From: Erysipelotrichales bacterium | GTDB taxonomy: Bacteria; Bacillota_I; Bacilli_A; Erysipelotrichales; Erysipelotrichaceae | Direction: 5' to 3' | NCBI GenBank assembly: GCA_017532345.1 | Contig: JAFXJJ010000088.1 | Span: 1 to 41,075 of the forward strand | DNA: 41,075 nucleotides | Part shown: positions 16,204-25,794 of the stretch, piece after piece | Position numbering within the stretch: position 1 is the first letter of the stretch | Layout: each line of letters starts with the position of its first letter | Translations under genes and position numbers: made by a program | The notes under the pieces: generated by a model | What the model saw: the letters and a program-made list of their open reading frames with translations, nothing else | Database searches by the model: none | What the model was told of the DNA's origin: nothing

Positions 16204-17096
16204 GTTTTAAATCAGGTTTTATTGCGTTAATTGGTAGACCCAATGCAGGTAAAAGTACTTTAATTAATGCGATTTTGAATGAGAAAATCGCAATTATGTC
16301 TAGTAAACCGCAAACAACACGTGATGTTGTGCAAGGTATTCTAACAACAGAAGATGCTCAATATGTATTTATTGATACTCCTGGTGTTCATAAGCCTCAG
16401 CATGAACTAGGCCGACAAATGAGTAAAAGTGCGCTTAATTCTGCTTTTGGTGTTGATGTGATTTTATTTATGGCAGATGCTACGAAAGAATACGGTCGTG
16501 GTGATGAGTTTATTTTAGAAAATATTAAATCTTATGATACACCTGTATTCTTATTATTAAATAAAATTGATTTATTAAATAAAGAAGAATTAATTAAATG
16601 TTTGACTAAGTGGCAAAGCGTATTTGATTTTGCTGAGATTATTCCTTTGTCAGCTAAAATGAAGGATAATATTCCTACATTATTAGATGTTATTAAAGGG
16701 TATTTAAAAGAAGGCGAAATGTTCTATCCTGAAGGGCAAATTACGGACCACTCAGAACGCTTTATGATTGGTGAATTGATTCGTGAAAAAGTACTACAAT
16801 TAACTAATGAAGAAGTTCCTCATTCTGTTTTCGTTAGAGTTGATGATTTAAAGTTTGATCGAAAGAAAGTACATATTCATGCATCAATTGTTGTTGATCG
16901 TGATTCACAAAAAGGCATTATCATTGGTAAAGGTGGTAGTATGCTTAAGAAGATTGGTGAAATGTCACGTATTGATATGGAAGCTATGTTTGAAAAGAAA
17001 GTATTCCTTGAATTATTTGTTCGTACAGAAAGAGATTGGCGTAACAAAAATCGAACTTTAGCTGAGTTAGGTTATTTAAATACTGAGGATAAATAA
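16200..17096 (+). CDS. era: GTPase Era
   Basis: Era is an essential GTPase that binds the 3' end of 16S rRNA and assists 30S maturation. The N-terminal GTPase domain has G1 GRPNAGKS (residues 12-19), G2 QTTRDVVQGI, G3 DTPGVHKP, G4 NKID and G5 SAK. The C-terminal KH domain contains GIIIGKGGSMLKKIG and ends near the FLELFVR segment. ATG 16200 is chosen because the family starts MSFKSGF and it overlaps cdd by ATGA; ATG 16194 in the same frame is possible. The 298-residue length is typical. The next gene overlaps by one base. Confidence 0.96.
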   Translation: MSFKSGFIALIGRPNAGKSTLINAILNEKIAIMSSKPQTTRDVVQGILTTEDAQYVFIDTPGVHKPQHELGRQMSKSALNSAFGVDVILFMADATKEYGRGDEFILENIKSYDTPVFLLLNKIDLLNKEELIKCLTKWQSVFDFAEIIPLSAKMKDNIPTLLDVIKGYLKEGEMFYPEGQITDHSERFMIGELIREKVLQLTNEEVPHSVFVRVDDLKFDRKKVHIHASIVVDRDSQKGIIIGKGGSMLKKIGEMSRIDMEAMFEKKVFLELFVRTERDWRNKNRTLAELGYLNTEDK

Positions 17097-17824
17097 TGAG
17101 AGAAGTAGAAGGTATAGTTTTACGTATTCAAGATTATAAAGAAAATGATAAATTAGTTTCTATATTAGTGAAGAATGAAGGTATTCTTACATTATATGGT
17201 CGTGGAATGAACAAAATAACTAGCAAATTAGCTGCTAGTTGTTTGCCTTTTATGGTTAGTCATTTTGTGATTGAAGAAAATGATGTAAAGTCAATTCTAC
17301 AACTTCGTTCTTGTTCTCGAATTAAGCTTTTTAGAAATTGTCGTGAAGATTTAGTTAAACAAATGGTTGCAATGTGTATTTGTGATTATGCCTATGCAGT
17401 TTCTAAAGATGCTATAGATGAAGTTTATGATTTGCTATATGAAACATTATGTATTTTAGAGGAAACCAAGGCTCCTGAATTAGTTTATGCCATTTTTCTA
17501 AAGGAAATTGCAGAACTGATAGGAGTAGAACCACAAGTAGATGGTTGTATTATTTGTGGTAGTACATCACGTATTTGTGCTGTTTCGATTAATGATGGTG
17601 GCTTTATTTGTGAGAATTGTAATTCATATGGTTATCGTTCTAGTAAAGAATACTTATATTTATTTAGAGTAATATGTAAAGCTAGATATGAGAATATGGA
17701 AAGTATAACGTATTCTCAAAATGAAATCATAGAAGTATTAAATACGTTAATAGCATTTATTAAACAATATGGTTCGATAATGTCGAAAGGGAATGAGTTA
17801 CTGCTCGATATCCTACACTCATAG
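17096..17824 (+). CDS. recO: DNA repair protein RecO
   Basis: RecO acts in the RecFOR pathway, displacing SSB and loading RecA on gapped DNA. The 242-residue protein has the N-terminal OB fold (EGIVLRIQDYKENDKLVSIL, LYGRGMNK) and a C-terminal helical domain with a zinc site made of CIICG and CENC cysteine pairs. It starts in the TAATG overlap with era and closes the ybeY operon. No clear terminator follows. Confidence 0.93.
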   Translation: MREVEGIVLRIQDYKENDKLVSILVKNEGILTLYGRGMNKITSKLAASCLPFMVSHFVIEENDVKSILQLRSCSRIKLFRNCREDLVKQMVAMCICDYAYAVSKDAIDEVYDLLYETLCILEETKAPELVYAIFLKEIAELIGVEPQVDGCIICGSTSRICAVSINDGGFICENCNSYGYRSSKEYLYLFRVICKARYENMESITYSQNEIIEVLNTLIAFIKQYGSIMSKGNELLLDILHS

Positions 17825-17828
17825 TGGG

Positions 17829-17857
17829 TTGACAAGAGTGACCTAATGTATTAATTT
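17829..17857 (+). promoter_or_regulatory. Possible promoter upstream of glyS
   Basis: A perfect TTGACA -35 lies just after recO, but the -10 at 17-bp spacing (TAATTT) is poor. The rest of the 110-bp gap is AT-rich with one short hairpin (CTTAAAAA/TTTTTAAG, 17897-17918) just before the ribosome binding site. No T-box leader is visible. Confidence 0.35.
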
Positions 17858-17934
17858 TAGCGTGTTGTTAATGTAATATTAATATGTAATTTAGTTCTTA
17901 AAAAGAGTATTTTTTAAGTTGAAAGGGGATGATT

Positions 17935-19311
17935 ATGGCTGAATTTAAATTTGAAGATATTGTAAGTTATGCAAAGACTAATGGATTTGTATACCAAGGT
18001 TCAGAAATCTACGGTGGTTTATCAAACACTTGGGATTTTGGTCCTTTAGGTGTTGAATTAAAAAACAACATCAAGAAAGCATGGTGGCAAAAATTCGTAC
18101 AAGAATCACCATATAACACTGGTATTCAATCTGCGATTCTGATGAATCCAAAAGTTTGGGAAGCTAGTGGGCATTTAGGTGGTTTCTCAGATCCTTTAAT
18201 GGACTGTAAACAATGTAAGACTAGACATCGTGCTGATAAGTTAATTGAAGATGCAACTAATGGCAGTGTATCTCCAGAAGGTTGGAGTAATGAAGAAATG
18301 ATGCAATACATTAAGGATAACCATATTGCTTGTCCTGACTGTGGAGCACATGATTTTACTGAAATTCGTCAATTTAACTTAATGTTTAAGACATTCCAAG
18401 GCGTTTTAGAAGATGCTAAGAATGCTATTTACTTACGTCCTGAAACTGCTCAAGGTATGTTTGTTAACTTTAAGAATGTTCAAAGAACAACTAGAAAGAA
18501 ATTACCATTTGGTATTTGCCAATTTGGTAAATCATTCCGTAATGAAATTACACCAGGTCAATTCATTTTCCGTACTCGTGAATTCGAACAAATGGAAATG
18601 GAATTCTTCTGTCAACCAGGCGAAGATATGAAATGGTATGAATATTGGAAAGATTATTGTATGAACTGGATTATCGCATTAGGCGGTAAGAAAGAAAATT
18701 TCCGTATGAGAGAACACTCTAAGGAAGAATTAAGCTTCTATTCAAAGGGTACATGTGATATTGAATATAACTTCCCATTTGGTTGGGGAGAATTATGGGG
18801 TATTGCTGACCGTACAGATTATGATTTAGGTCGTCACAGTGAAGTATCGAAAGCTGACTTAACATATTTCGATCAAGAGAAGAATGAAAAGTATTTACCA
18901 TACTGTGTTGAACCGGCTGTAGGTGTTGAACGTTTATTCTTAATGTTCTTATGCGATGCTTTAGATGAAGAAAAATTAGATGAAAATGATAGTAGACAAG
19001 TATTACGTTTACATCCTGCATTAGCTCCTTATAAAGCTTGTATCTTACCTTTATCTAAGAAGTTAAATCCACAAGCTGAAGAAGTATTCGCTAAATTATC
19101 TAAGAAATTTATGGTTGAATATGATGATGCTGGAAGCATTGGTAAACGTTATCGTCGTCAAGACGCTATTGGTACTCCATTCTGTATCACAATTGACTTT
19201 GAAACTGAAAACGATGGTTGTGTAACAGTACGTGATAGAGATACTATGAAGCAAGAAAGAATGCCTATTGATGAAGTAGCTGCATTCATTGAATCAAAAT
19301 TAGAATTCTAA
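17935..19311 (+). CDS. glyS: Glycyl-tRNA synthetase, homodimeric type
   Basis: This class II aminoacyl-tRNA synthetase charges tRNA-Gly in the cytosol. The single 458-residue chain is the alpha2 type, not the alpha2-beta2 GlyQ/GlyS enzyme found at this locus in Bacillus. Class II motifs are present: motif 2 ([25 protein letters not shown] region) and motif 3 ([15 protein letters not shown]). A zinc-type cysteine set (CKQC and CPDC) lies in the insertion. ATG 17935 is preferred because AAGGGG lies six bases upstream; ATG 17929 abuts it. dnaG follows 16 bp downstream. Confidence 0.96.
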   Translation: MAEFKFEDIVSYAKTNGFVYQGSEIYGGLSNTWDFGPLGVELKNNIKKAWWQKFVQESPYNTGIQSAILMNPKVWEASGHLGGFSDPLMDCKQCKTRHRADKLIEDATNGSVSPEGWSNEEMMQYIKDNHIACPDCGAHDFTEIRQFNLMFKTFQGVLEDAKNAIYLRPETAQGMFVNFKNVQRTTRKKLPFGICQFGKSFRNEITPGQFIFRTREFEQMEMEFFCQPGEDMKWYEYWKDYCMNWIIALGGKKENFRMREHSKEELSFYSKGTCDIEYNFPFGWGELWGIADRTDYDLGRHSEVSKADLTYFDQEKNEKYLPYCVEPAVGVERLFLMFLCDALDEEKLDENDSRQVLRLHPALAPYKACILPLSKKLNPQAEEVFAKLSKKFMVEYDDAGSIGKRYRRQDAIGTPFCITIDFETENDGCVTVRDRDTMKQERMPIDEVAAFIESKLEF

Positions 19312-19327
19312 TTGAGGAGGGGAACTA

Positions 19328-21076
19328 ATGGCTGAACTTAATGAAGCTTTAATTGAAGACATTCGAAGAAGAGCCAATATTGTAGAGGTTATTAGATCCT
19401 ATATTCAAGTAATACCTGCTGGACGTAACTATAAAGCTGTATGTCCGTTTCACGATGATCATTCTCCATCAATGTCGATATCAACTGATAAACAAATTTA
19501 TAAATGTTTTGCTTGTGGTAATGGAGGAAATGTATATACGTTCGTTCAAAACTATGAGCAAGTAACGTTTAAACAAGCGGTTAAGCGCGTTTGTGAGATT
19601 AGTAATATTGATGTAGACTTTGATGTAGGTGAAGCAACGATTGAGGTTAGTGAAGAGAAAAAGGTATTATATAAAATTTTAAATGAAACTATTAATTTCT
19701 GTAAGTTCCAATTACATACTGAAAAAGGTATGGAAGTCGTAAAATATTTACATGAGCGTGGTCTAGATGATGAAGTGATTGAATATTTTGAAATTGGGTA
19801 TAATCCTGCTGATAATGCTTTGTATAAGTTCTTATCAATGAAGGGATATAGTGATGAAGATATTCTAAGAGCTGGTGTAGCTAGACTACAAAATAACGGT
19901 ATTGTTGATGTATTTGATGATCGAATTATGTTTCCGATACATGACAGTAATGGGAATCCAATCGCCTTTAGTGCTAGAAATTTCTCAAAAGAAGACCGTG
20001 CTAAATATATAAATAGTGGACAAAATGAGTTGTATACTAAAGCCAATGTACTTTACAATGCACATCGCTTTAAGAAATTAAATCGTAAATATCAAGAGAT
20101 ATATGTAGTAGAAGGTCCATTAGATGTGATAGCTTTACATAGAGCGAATTTTCCTAACTGTGTAGCAACGATGGGAACAGCGTTTACTAAAGAACAAGCT
20201 ATGGGTTTAATGCGATTAGCTAAAACGATAAATCTTTGTTACGACGGTGATGATGCTGGACAGAACGCTAATTTTAAGGCAGGAGTCATTTTAAAGAGTA
20301 TTGGTGCATCGTTTCAAGTTATTCAAAACAAAACAAAGCTTGATCCTGATGAAATTATTAAACAACTTGGGAAAAATGAATTACAGTATATGCTAGAAAT
20401 GCCATTAACTTGGATTCAATATTTATTTAACTTTAATCTTACTAAATTTAATTTGGAAAATTATAGTGAAAAGAAAGAATTTGCTCAAGTTATGGTTAAG
20501 GAAATACAGACTATAAATGATGAATTTGATAGAGAAACATATTTTAATCGATTATGTCAGTTAACGTCATTTCCAATAGATCAGCTAAAAAAACTAATTA
20601 GTAAATCCGAACCTATTGCTGTTAATACAGGTATTCGTAGAAGAAGGAAGGATTATACTAAAGCTGAGTTATGTGAAATGCAAATTGTTGCTCAGATGCT
20701 TTATAGTAAAGAGGCAACGAATTTATTTGAAGAAAAACTAGGTTTCTTAAACTTAGAGCCGATGAAATCATTGTCACTTCATTTAATATCGTATTATCGT
20801 AATCATGATAGTGCTGAAATAAGTGATTTATTAACTGAGATATCAGAAGAGGCCGAAAGAAATCTATTGTTTGAGTTAGAAGAGAATGAATTATTCTCAA
20901 AAGAATTTAATGAAGAATTACTACAAGATGCTTTTAATGAAATTATTAATGGTGATATTGATTTGCGTATTGCAGCTTTGAAAAAAGAGGCAGCAATGGT
21001 AAGTGATGTTATTCGTAAAAGTGATATCTATCAAGAAATAATTGATTTAAAAACACGCAGGAAAGGGGTAAATTAA
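19328..21076 (+). CDS. dnaG: DNA primase DnaG
   Basis: DnaG synthesises RNA primers for DNA replication and works with the replicative helicase. The 582-residue protein has an N-terminal CHC2 zinc finger (Cys39, His42, Cys60, Cys63), the RNA-polymerase core with IMFPIHDSNGNPIAFSARNF, and the TOPRIM fold (EIYVVEGPLDVIAL; NLCYDGDDAGQNA). A helicase-binding C-terminal region follows that is weakly conserved. AGGAGGGG precedes the ATG. It is followed directly by rpoD with no gap, giving the dnaG-rpoD macromolecular-synthesis arrangement. Confidence 0.96.
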   Translation: MAELNEALIEDIRRRANIVEVIRSYIQVIPAGRNYKAVCPFHDDHSPSMSISTDKQIYKCFACGNGGNVYTFVQNYEQVTFKQAVKRVCEISNIDVDFDVGEATIEVSEEKKVLYKILNETINFCKFQLHTEKGMEVVKYLHERGLDDEVIEYFEIGYNPADNALYKFLSMKGYSDEDILRAGVARLQNNGIVDVFDDRIMFPIHDSNGNPIAFSARNFSKEDRAKYINSGQNELYTKANVLYNAHRFKKLNRKYQEIYVVEGPLDVIALHRANFPNCVATMGTAFTKEQAMGLMRLAKTINLCYDGDDAGQNANFKAGVILKSIGASFQVIQNKTKLDPDEIIKQLGKNELQYMLEMPLTWIQYLFNFNLTKFNLENYSEKKEFAQVMVKEIQTINDEFDRETYFNRLCQLTSFPIDQLKKLISKSEPIAVNTGIRRRRKDYTKAELCEMQIVAQMLYSKEATNLFEEKLGFLNLEPMKSLSLHLISYYRNHDSAEISDLLTEISEEAERNLLFELEENELFSKEFNEELLQDAFNEIINGDIDLRIAALKKEAAMVSDVIRKSDIYQEIIDLKTRRKGVN

Positions 21077-22354
21077 ATGGCTACATCAAAACCAAAACTT
21101 ACAAGTGTTAAGAAAAATGGTGGGGTTAATCAATACAAAACAATTGAGGAATTAAAAGTTGATTTTGTAAGCTACGCAAAAGAGGTTGGCTATATAAATC
21201 AAAAAGATGTATTTGAATGTATTGAACATTTAGATTTAAATGAAGATGATTTAGATAGTTTAATGTCTTGGTTTAAAGAATCTAATATCACTATCAAAGA
21301 TGATGAGGATGTAATTCCTGATGATATTATGGAAGGTCAAATGGATGATGACTACTTAGATGATATTGATGAAGATTCAATTGAAGATGTAGATATTAAC
21401 TTAATTGATCCAGCAATTGCTGCTTCAGCAAATGTAAAGGTTAATGACCCTGTTAAGATGTATTTAAAAGAAATTGGTCGAGTAAAATTACTTGATCCAG
21501 AAGATGAACCAGAAATTGCAAAGAAGATTCAATCTGGTGAAGAAGCTAAAGTAGAATTAGCTGAAAATAGTAAATTAACTGAAGAAGAACGTATTTCATT
21601 AGAAGATAGAATTTTCCTTGGTGAAGAAGCTAAGCGTGTATTAATTGCTTCTAACTTACGTTTAGTTGTATCTATTGCGAAGAAATATGTTGGACGTGGA
21701 ATGTTATTCTTAGACTTGATTCAAGAAGGTAACATGGGGCTAGTTAAGGCTGTTGAAAAGTTTGACTATACTAAGGGATTTAAGTTCTCTACTTATGCTA
21801 CTTGGTGGATTCGTCAAGCAATTACTCGTGCTATTGCTGACCAAGCACGTACTATTCGTATTCCAGTACATATGGTTGAAACAATTAATAAATTAACTCG
21901 TATTCAGCGTCAATTAACGCAAGAGTTAGGTAGAGAGCCTAGTGCAGAGGAAATTGCTGCAAGAATGGATAACATTACGCCTGATAAGGTAAGAGAAATC
22001 CAAAAGATTGCGTTAGAGCCAGTTTCATTAGAAACTCCAATTGGAGAAGAAGATGATTCACATTTAGGTGATTTCATCGAAGATAAAGATGCTTTATCAC
22101 CAGATGAATATGCTAATAACCAATTATTAAAGGATGAAATTAATATGGTTTTACAAGGCTTAACTGAAAGAGAAGAAAAAGTTTTACGTTTACGTTTTGG
22201 TCTTTATGATGGTAAAACTCGTACACTTGAAGAAGTTGGTAAAGAGTTCAACGTAACTCGTGAACGTATTCGTCAAATTGAAGCTAAAGCATTACGTAAG
22301 TTAAAACATCCAACACGTTCTAAACGTTTACGTGATTTCGTTGATAAGGGATAG
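21077..22354 (+). CDS. rpoD: RNA polymerase primary sigma factor (SigA/RpoD)
   Basis: This is the housekeeping sigma-70 factor that directs RNA polymerase to TTGACA/TATAAT promoters. Region 1.1 is acidic. Region 1.2 has [16 protein letters not shown], regions 2.1-2.4 run through [35 protein letters not shown] and [15 protein letters not shown], and region 4.2 has [20 protein letters not shown]. The 425-residue length is typical of the group. It begins immediately after dnaG, with AGGAAAGGGG just inside the dnaG end. trmK follows after one base. Confidence 0.97.
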   Translation: MATSKPKLTSVKKNGGVNQYKTIEELKVDFVSYAKEVGYINQKDVFECIEHLDLNEDDLDSLMSWFKESNITIKDDEDVIPDDIMEGQMDDDYLDDIDEDSIEDVDINLIDPAIAASANVKVNDPVKMYLKEIGRVKLLDPEDEPEIAKKIQSGEEAKVELAENSKLTEEERISLEDRIFLGEEAKRVLIASNLRLVVSIAKKYVGRGMLFLDLIQEGNMGLVKAVEKFDYTKGFKFSTYATWWIRQAITRAIADQARTIRIPVHMVETINKLTRIQRQLTQELGREPSAEEIAARMDNITPDKVREIQKIALEPVSLETPIGEEDDSHLGDFIEDKDALSPDEYANNQLLKDEINMVLQGLTEREEKVLRLRFGLYDGKTRTLEEVGKEFNVTRERIRQIEAKALRKLKHPTRSKRLRDFVDKG

Positions 22355-22355
22355 T

Positions 22356-23030
22356 ATGAAAGTACATTTAACGAAGCGATTAGAAGAAGTAGCTAAGTTT
22401 GTATCTAATGATGCGATATTAGCTGATATTGGTAGTGATCATGCTTTTTTACCTTGTTATTTAGTACAAGAAAAACGTATTTCTAAGGCTTATGCTGGTG
22501 AAGTTATAGTAGGTCCATATAATCAATCAAAGAAGAGTGTTGAAGAATATAGTTTACAAGATTATGTTTTCCCAATCTTAAGTGATGGATTAGAAAATAT
22601 CCCAAATGATACTACTGAGATTACTATTGCTGGTATGGGGGCATATACGATATTAGAGATTCTAAATGCTTATCCTGATAAGGTTAAGTCTTACAATAAG
22701 ATTATCCTACAGGCTAATTCTCATATGGAATTAATTCGTGAGTATATCTCAAATGCTAATTATTCTATTATTGATGAATCAATAGTTTATGATAAAGGTA
22801 AGTATTATGAAATTTGTGTATTTAATACTAATATGGGAAGAAAGTTAAGTGAAGATGAAATTCTTTATGGGCCTGTTTTATTAGATAAACAAAGTGATAC
22901 ATTTATTAAGTATTATGAATACTTAATTAACTTAAAGGAAAATGTATTAACAAATTTAAACAGTGATCATTCTAAGTATGCTAGTTTGACTAGTGAAATT
23001 CAAAAGTTAAGAAGTATATTAAAAAGGTAA
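22356..23030 (+). CDS. trmK: tRNA (adenine(22)-N(1))-methyltransferase TrmK
   Basis: TrmK is a class I SAM-dependent methyltransferase that makes m1A22 in tRNA. The 224-residue protein has motif I LADIGSDHAFLPCYLV, then AYAGEVIVGPYNQSK, DGLENI and the AGMGAYTILEIL catalytic region, followed by a coiled C terminus. rpoD-trmK order matches Bacillus sigA-yqfN (apart from one gene). ATG 22356 has AAGGG five bases upstream. A terminator overlaps its stop codon. Confidence 0.92.
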   Translation: MKVHLTKRLEEVAKFVSNDAILADIGSDHAFLPCYLVQEKRISKAYAGEVIVGPYNQSKKSVEEYSLQDYVFPILSDGLENIPNDTTEITIAGMGAYTILEILNAYPDKVKSYNKIILQANSHMELIREYISNANYSIIDESIVYDKGKYYEICVFNTNMGRKLSEDEILYGPVLLDKQSDTFIKYYEYLINLKENVLTNLNSDHSKYASLTSEIQKLRSILKR

Positions 23031-23053
23031 TCGATTTTTGTCGATTACCTTTT
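23022..23053. terminator. Bidirectional terminator between trmK and ispH
   Basis: A perfect 13-bp stem (AAAAGGTAATCGA/TCGATTACCTTTT) with a 6-nt loop carries the stop codons of both convergent genes at its edges. Flanking A and T tracts suit both strands. Confidence 0.92.
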
Positions 23054-23957
23054 ATAGTATTTTAGATATTTCCACAGAAGGTTTTAAATGTGTGCTTTCG
23101 TCACTAATATCTAATTGTTCTAAGTAGTTAATGACTTGATTAGTTAGATAGGTAGGTGTTGAAGCACCTGATGTCACAGCAATAGTATCTTCAGGAGTAA
23201 ACCAACTAACATTGATATCAGACACGCAATTAATCATATATTTTCTAGTTATATTTTTATTTAGTTCTAGAAGTTTGTTAGAGTTATTTGATAGTTTATC
23301 ACCAACAACTATTAATACATCAGCATTTACTTGCATAATGGCTTCTTGCCTAATCTTAGTTGCATCGCAAATTTCTAAGTCAAATTCTGCGTGAGGATAC
23401 TTTGATTTAATGTACGAAATTAATTCTTTAGTATCATATATACTCATTGTAGTTTGATTAGTGATATAGAGTTTATTTAGATTACTAGAAAGTGCATCAA
23501 TATCATCTTTAGAATGGATTAAATGAATATTATCGAAACTATTAACTACGGCTTCTGCTTCAGGATGATTCTTTTTTCCAATATATAGAATGGTATATCC
23601 ATCATCATGTTTTTGTTTAATTAATTGTTGTGTTTTTAATACGTCTAAACAACTTGCATCAATGTACTTAACATTAGGTTTATTGGCTAGTTCATATATT
23701 TTTTTACTAACCCCGTGAGCAGTAAATATAATTATTCCTTCATTTATCTCATTTAAATAGCTTTCTTTGCTCTTTTTACTTGTATCTAATGTAATTATAT
23801 GGTATTCTTCTAACGCTGCCTTAACGAACGTATTATGTACGATTAAACCAAGAATATAGATTGGTCCTTCATATGTATTGCGTGCTTCTTTAACGAGGTT
23901 AATGGCACGCACAACACCTTTACAATATCCACGTGGAGAAACTTTAATTACTTTCAT
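23052..23957 (-). CDS. ispH: 4-hydroxy-3-methylbut-2-enyl diphosphate reductase
   Basis: IspH is the iron-sulfur enzyme of the last MEP-pathway step, forming IPP and DMAPP from HMBPP. The 301-residue protein has the cluster cysteines Cys12 (GYCKGVVRA), one in DASCLDVLK and one in EICDATKIRQ. It also has TAHGVSK, TNQTTMS and the C-terminal SGASTPTYL. The start is set at 23957, where GGTGAT precedes the ATG; an in-frame ATG four to five codons upstream would overlap that site. Its position beside trmK and the YqfQ-like gene follows Bacillus yqfN-yqfP-yqfQ. Confidence 0.95.
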   Translation of the reverse strand: MKVIKVSPRGYCKGVVRAINLVKEARNTYEGPIYILGLIVHNTFVKAALEEYHIITLDTSKKSKESYLNEINEGIIIFTAHGVSKKIYELANKPNVKYIDASCLDVLKTQQLIKQKHDDGYTILYIGKKNHPEAEAVVNSFDNIHLIHSKDDIDALSSNLNKLYITNQTTMSIYDTKELISYIKSKYPHAEFDLEICDATKIRQEAIMQVNADVLIVVGDKLSNNSNKLLELNKNITRKYMINCVSDINVSWFTPEDTIAVTSGASTPTYLTNQVINYLEQLDISDESTHLKPSVEISKIL

Positions 23958-23973
23958 TTTTATCACCATCACA

Positions 23974-23982
23974 ATTATACCA
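23974..23982 (-). promoter_or_regulatory. Extended -10 promoter of ispH
   Basis: On the minus strand TGG precedes a perfect TATAAT, about 17 bp before the ispH start; the -35 is weak. It lies between the end of the YqfQ-like gene and ispH. Confidence 0.55.
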
Positions 23983-23990
23983 TATACTAT

Positions 23991-24320
23991 CTAAGAAAAG
24001 AAAGTAGGGTTAGTTGTAGTTGATGAAATGTTGTTCTCTAAATAGAGTGGTTCATTAGTTACTGAATCAGTATTGTAATCGGGTATATTCTTGATTGCTT
24101 TAGATACTTTAAACATTACTGATGCATTATGAATGAGGGGAACTACATGAGTAACGAGTGGAATGATTTGATTGAGTGTACGCAAAGTTTTCTGAGTATT
24201 TTCAAGTAAACGATAGTAGTTGATTTGCTGATGGCGAGGTTGATTATAACCTATAAAATTGTATGGTGGTTGATCGTAAAAGTATAAAATTTGATTATTT
24301 TCAAATGGTGGTTGATACAC
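23991..24320 (-). CDS. YqfQ/VrrA-like probable spore protein
   Basis: The 109-residue protein has a Pro/Tyr/Gln/Asn-rich N terminus (YQPPF, YDQPPYNF, YNQPRHQQ). A helical stretch follows, LLENTQKTLRTLNQIIPL, then THVVPLIHNASVMFKV, ending in a Ser/Thr/Asn-rich tail. The middle block resembles the conserved region of Bacillus YqfQ (NTQ...QQVGP...VKNLP..WK). It also sits between ispH and cshB exactly where Bacillus yqfQ lies, so I call it a YqfQ relative. Bacillus YqfQ is linked to spores. Translation begins at GTG 24320 with a perfect AGGAGGT six bases upstream. A SigmaK-like promoter element precedes it. The molecular role is unknown. Confidence 0.68.
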   Translation of the reverse strand: MYQPPFENNQILYFYDQPPYNFIGYNQPRHQQINYYRLLENTQKTLRTLNQIIPLVTHVVPLIHNASVMFKVSKAIKNIPDYNTDSVTNEPLYLENNISSTTTNPTFFS

Positions 24321-24337
24321 AGTATTACCTCCTAATA

Positions 24338-24365
24338 TAAAATATGCAGAAAATAGTCACTTGGT
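24338..24365 (-). promoter_or_regulatory. SigmaK-like promoter element of the YqfQ-like gene
   Basis: On the minus strand CATATTTTA matches the Bacillus SigmaK -10 consensus CATAnnnTA. AC lies 17 bp upstream, at the -35 position. It is five bases from the ribosome binding site and overlaps the divergent cshB promoter region. The motif is short, so chance is possible. Confidence 0.4.
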
Positions 24366-24366
24366 T

Positions 24367-24395
24367 TTGAAAATGTATAAAAAATTAGATATAAT
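24367..24395 (+). promoter_or_regulatory. SigmaA-type promoter of cshB
   Basis: TTGAAA and a perfect TATAAT are separated by 17 bp, about 22 bp before the cshB start codon. Confidence 0.85.
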
Positions 24396-24417
24396 ATACA
24401 CGGAAAGGAATGATTAT

Positions 24418-25794
24418 ATGCCAAGTTTTAATAGTTTTAAATTAAATGAAAGAAATTTAGCGTTTATTGAATACAATAAATTTGTTGAACCTACTCCAAT
24501 TCAAGCTAAGGTTTTACCTAAAGCGTTAAAGGGAAAAGATATTATTGGTATTTCAGCAACTGGTACTGGTAAGACACATGCTTTTTTATTACCAATTCTT
24601 GAACAAATCGATACTTCATCAGATACAGTTCAAGCTGTAATTACTGCACCTACAAGAGAGTTAGCTTTACAAATTTATAAACGTTTAGTTCCTATTACAG
24701 AAATTGATAGTGAAGTACGCGTTAAGTTAATTACTGGAGGTATGGAGAAGAGTAAGATGGTTGAATCATTAAAGAATCAACCTCATATTGTTATTGGTAC
24801 ACCAGGACGTATTAAGGATTTATTCTTAACTGAAACAGTATTACGTGTTGATATTGCTAAGATATTTGTAATTGATGAAGCAGATATGACATTAGAATTC
24901 GGTTTCTTAGAAGATGTAGATGCTATTTGCGGTAGAATGTCTGCAAATCTTCAAATGATGGTATTCTCAGCAACTATTCCTGAGTCATTACAACCATTCT
25001 TAAAGAAATATTTAAAAACTCCAGAAATTATTCGTATTGATGAAGTTCATGCTTTATCACCAAAGATTGAACATGTATTAGTAGCTTGTAAACATTTATC
25101 TTATGAGAACACATTATTAAACATGATTGATGGATTTAAGCCATATGTATGTTTAATTTTCGCTAATACAAGAGTAGAAGCTAGTCGTGTTGCGCAAGTA
25201 TTAAGAGATAGTGGTAAGGAAGTTATTGAATTACATGGTGGTTTACAACCGCGTCAACGTAAGATTGCTATGCGTCAATTAGCTGACAATGAGCATTCAT
25301 ATATTGTATGTAGTGATATTGCAGCAAGAGGTATTGATATTGATGCTGTTAGCCATGTTGTTTCATTAGGATTACCTTCAGAATTAGAATATTATATTCA
25401 CCGTGCTGGACGTTGCGGAAGAGCAGGTAGAGAAGGTACATGTTTCTTACTTTATAAAGAAGAAGATGCTAAGAATATCGAAGTATTGCGTAAACAAGGT
25501 ATTGTATTTGTTTCTAAGACATTCAAAAATGGTGAATGGAAAACTGGAAAAGCTTTCAGTGAACCACAACGTAAAATTAGTAAAAATGATTTACTAGAAA
25601 AACAAATTGCGCATGCGATTACTAAAAAGAAAGTTAAGGTTAAGCCTGGATACAAGAAGAAACGTAAAGAAGAAGTTGAAAGAATCAAACGTAAGCAACG
25701 TCGTCAAATGATTCAAGATGATATTAAGGCTAGACAAAAGGAAAGAGCTAAAGCTAAACAACGTGAAAAACGAAATGGTGAATATGATGCTTAA
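24418..25794 (+). CDS. cshB: DEAD-box RNA helicase, CshB-like
   Basis: This ATP-dependent RNA helicase (458 residues) unwinds RNA duplexes during ribosome assembly or mRNA turnover, especially in the cold. The Q motif is PTPIQAKVLP, motif I ATGTGKT (residues 47-53), Ia PTRELA, motif II DEAD (153-156), motif III SAT, and motif VI HRAGRCGRAG. The C-terminal 75 residues are very rich in Lys/Arg, as expected for RNA binding. Position between the YqfQ-like gene and nfo equals Bacillus yqfR (cshB). The ATG at 24418 has GGAAAGGA upstream; the upstream in-frame TTG/ATG codons lie inside the promoter. Its end overlaps nfo by 8 nt. Confidence 0.93.
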   Translation: MPSFNSFKLNERNLAFIEYNKFVEPTPIQAKVLPKALKGKDIIGISATGTGKTHAFLLPILEQIDTSSDTVQAVITAPTRELALQIYKRLVPITEIDSEVRVKLITGGMEKSKMVESLKNQPHIVIGTPGRIKDLFLTETVLRVDIAKIFVIDEADMTLEFGFLEDVDAICGRMSANLQMMVFSATIPESLQPFLKKYLKTPEIIRIDEVHALSPKIEHVLVACKHLSYENTLLNMIDGFKPYVCLIFANTRVEASRVAQVLRDSGKEVIELHGGLQPRQRKIAMRQLADNEHSYIVCSDIAARGIDIDAVSHVVSLGLPSELEYYIHRAGRCGRAGREGTCFLLYKEEDAKNIEVLRKQGIVFVSKTFKNGEWKTGKAFSEPQRKISKNDLLEKQIAHAITKKKVKVKPGYKKKRKEEVERIKRKQRRQMIQDDIKARQKERAKAKQREKRNGEYDA

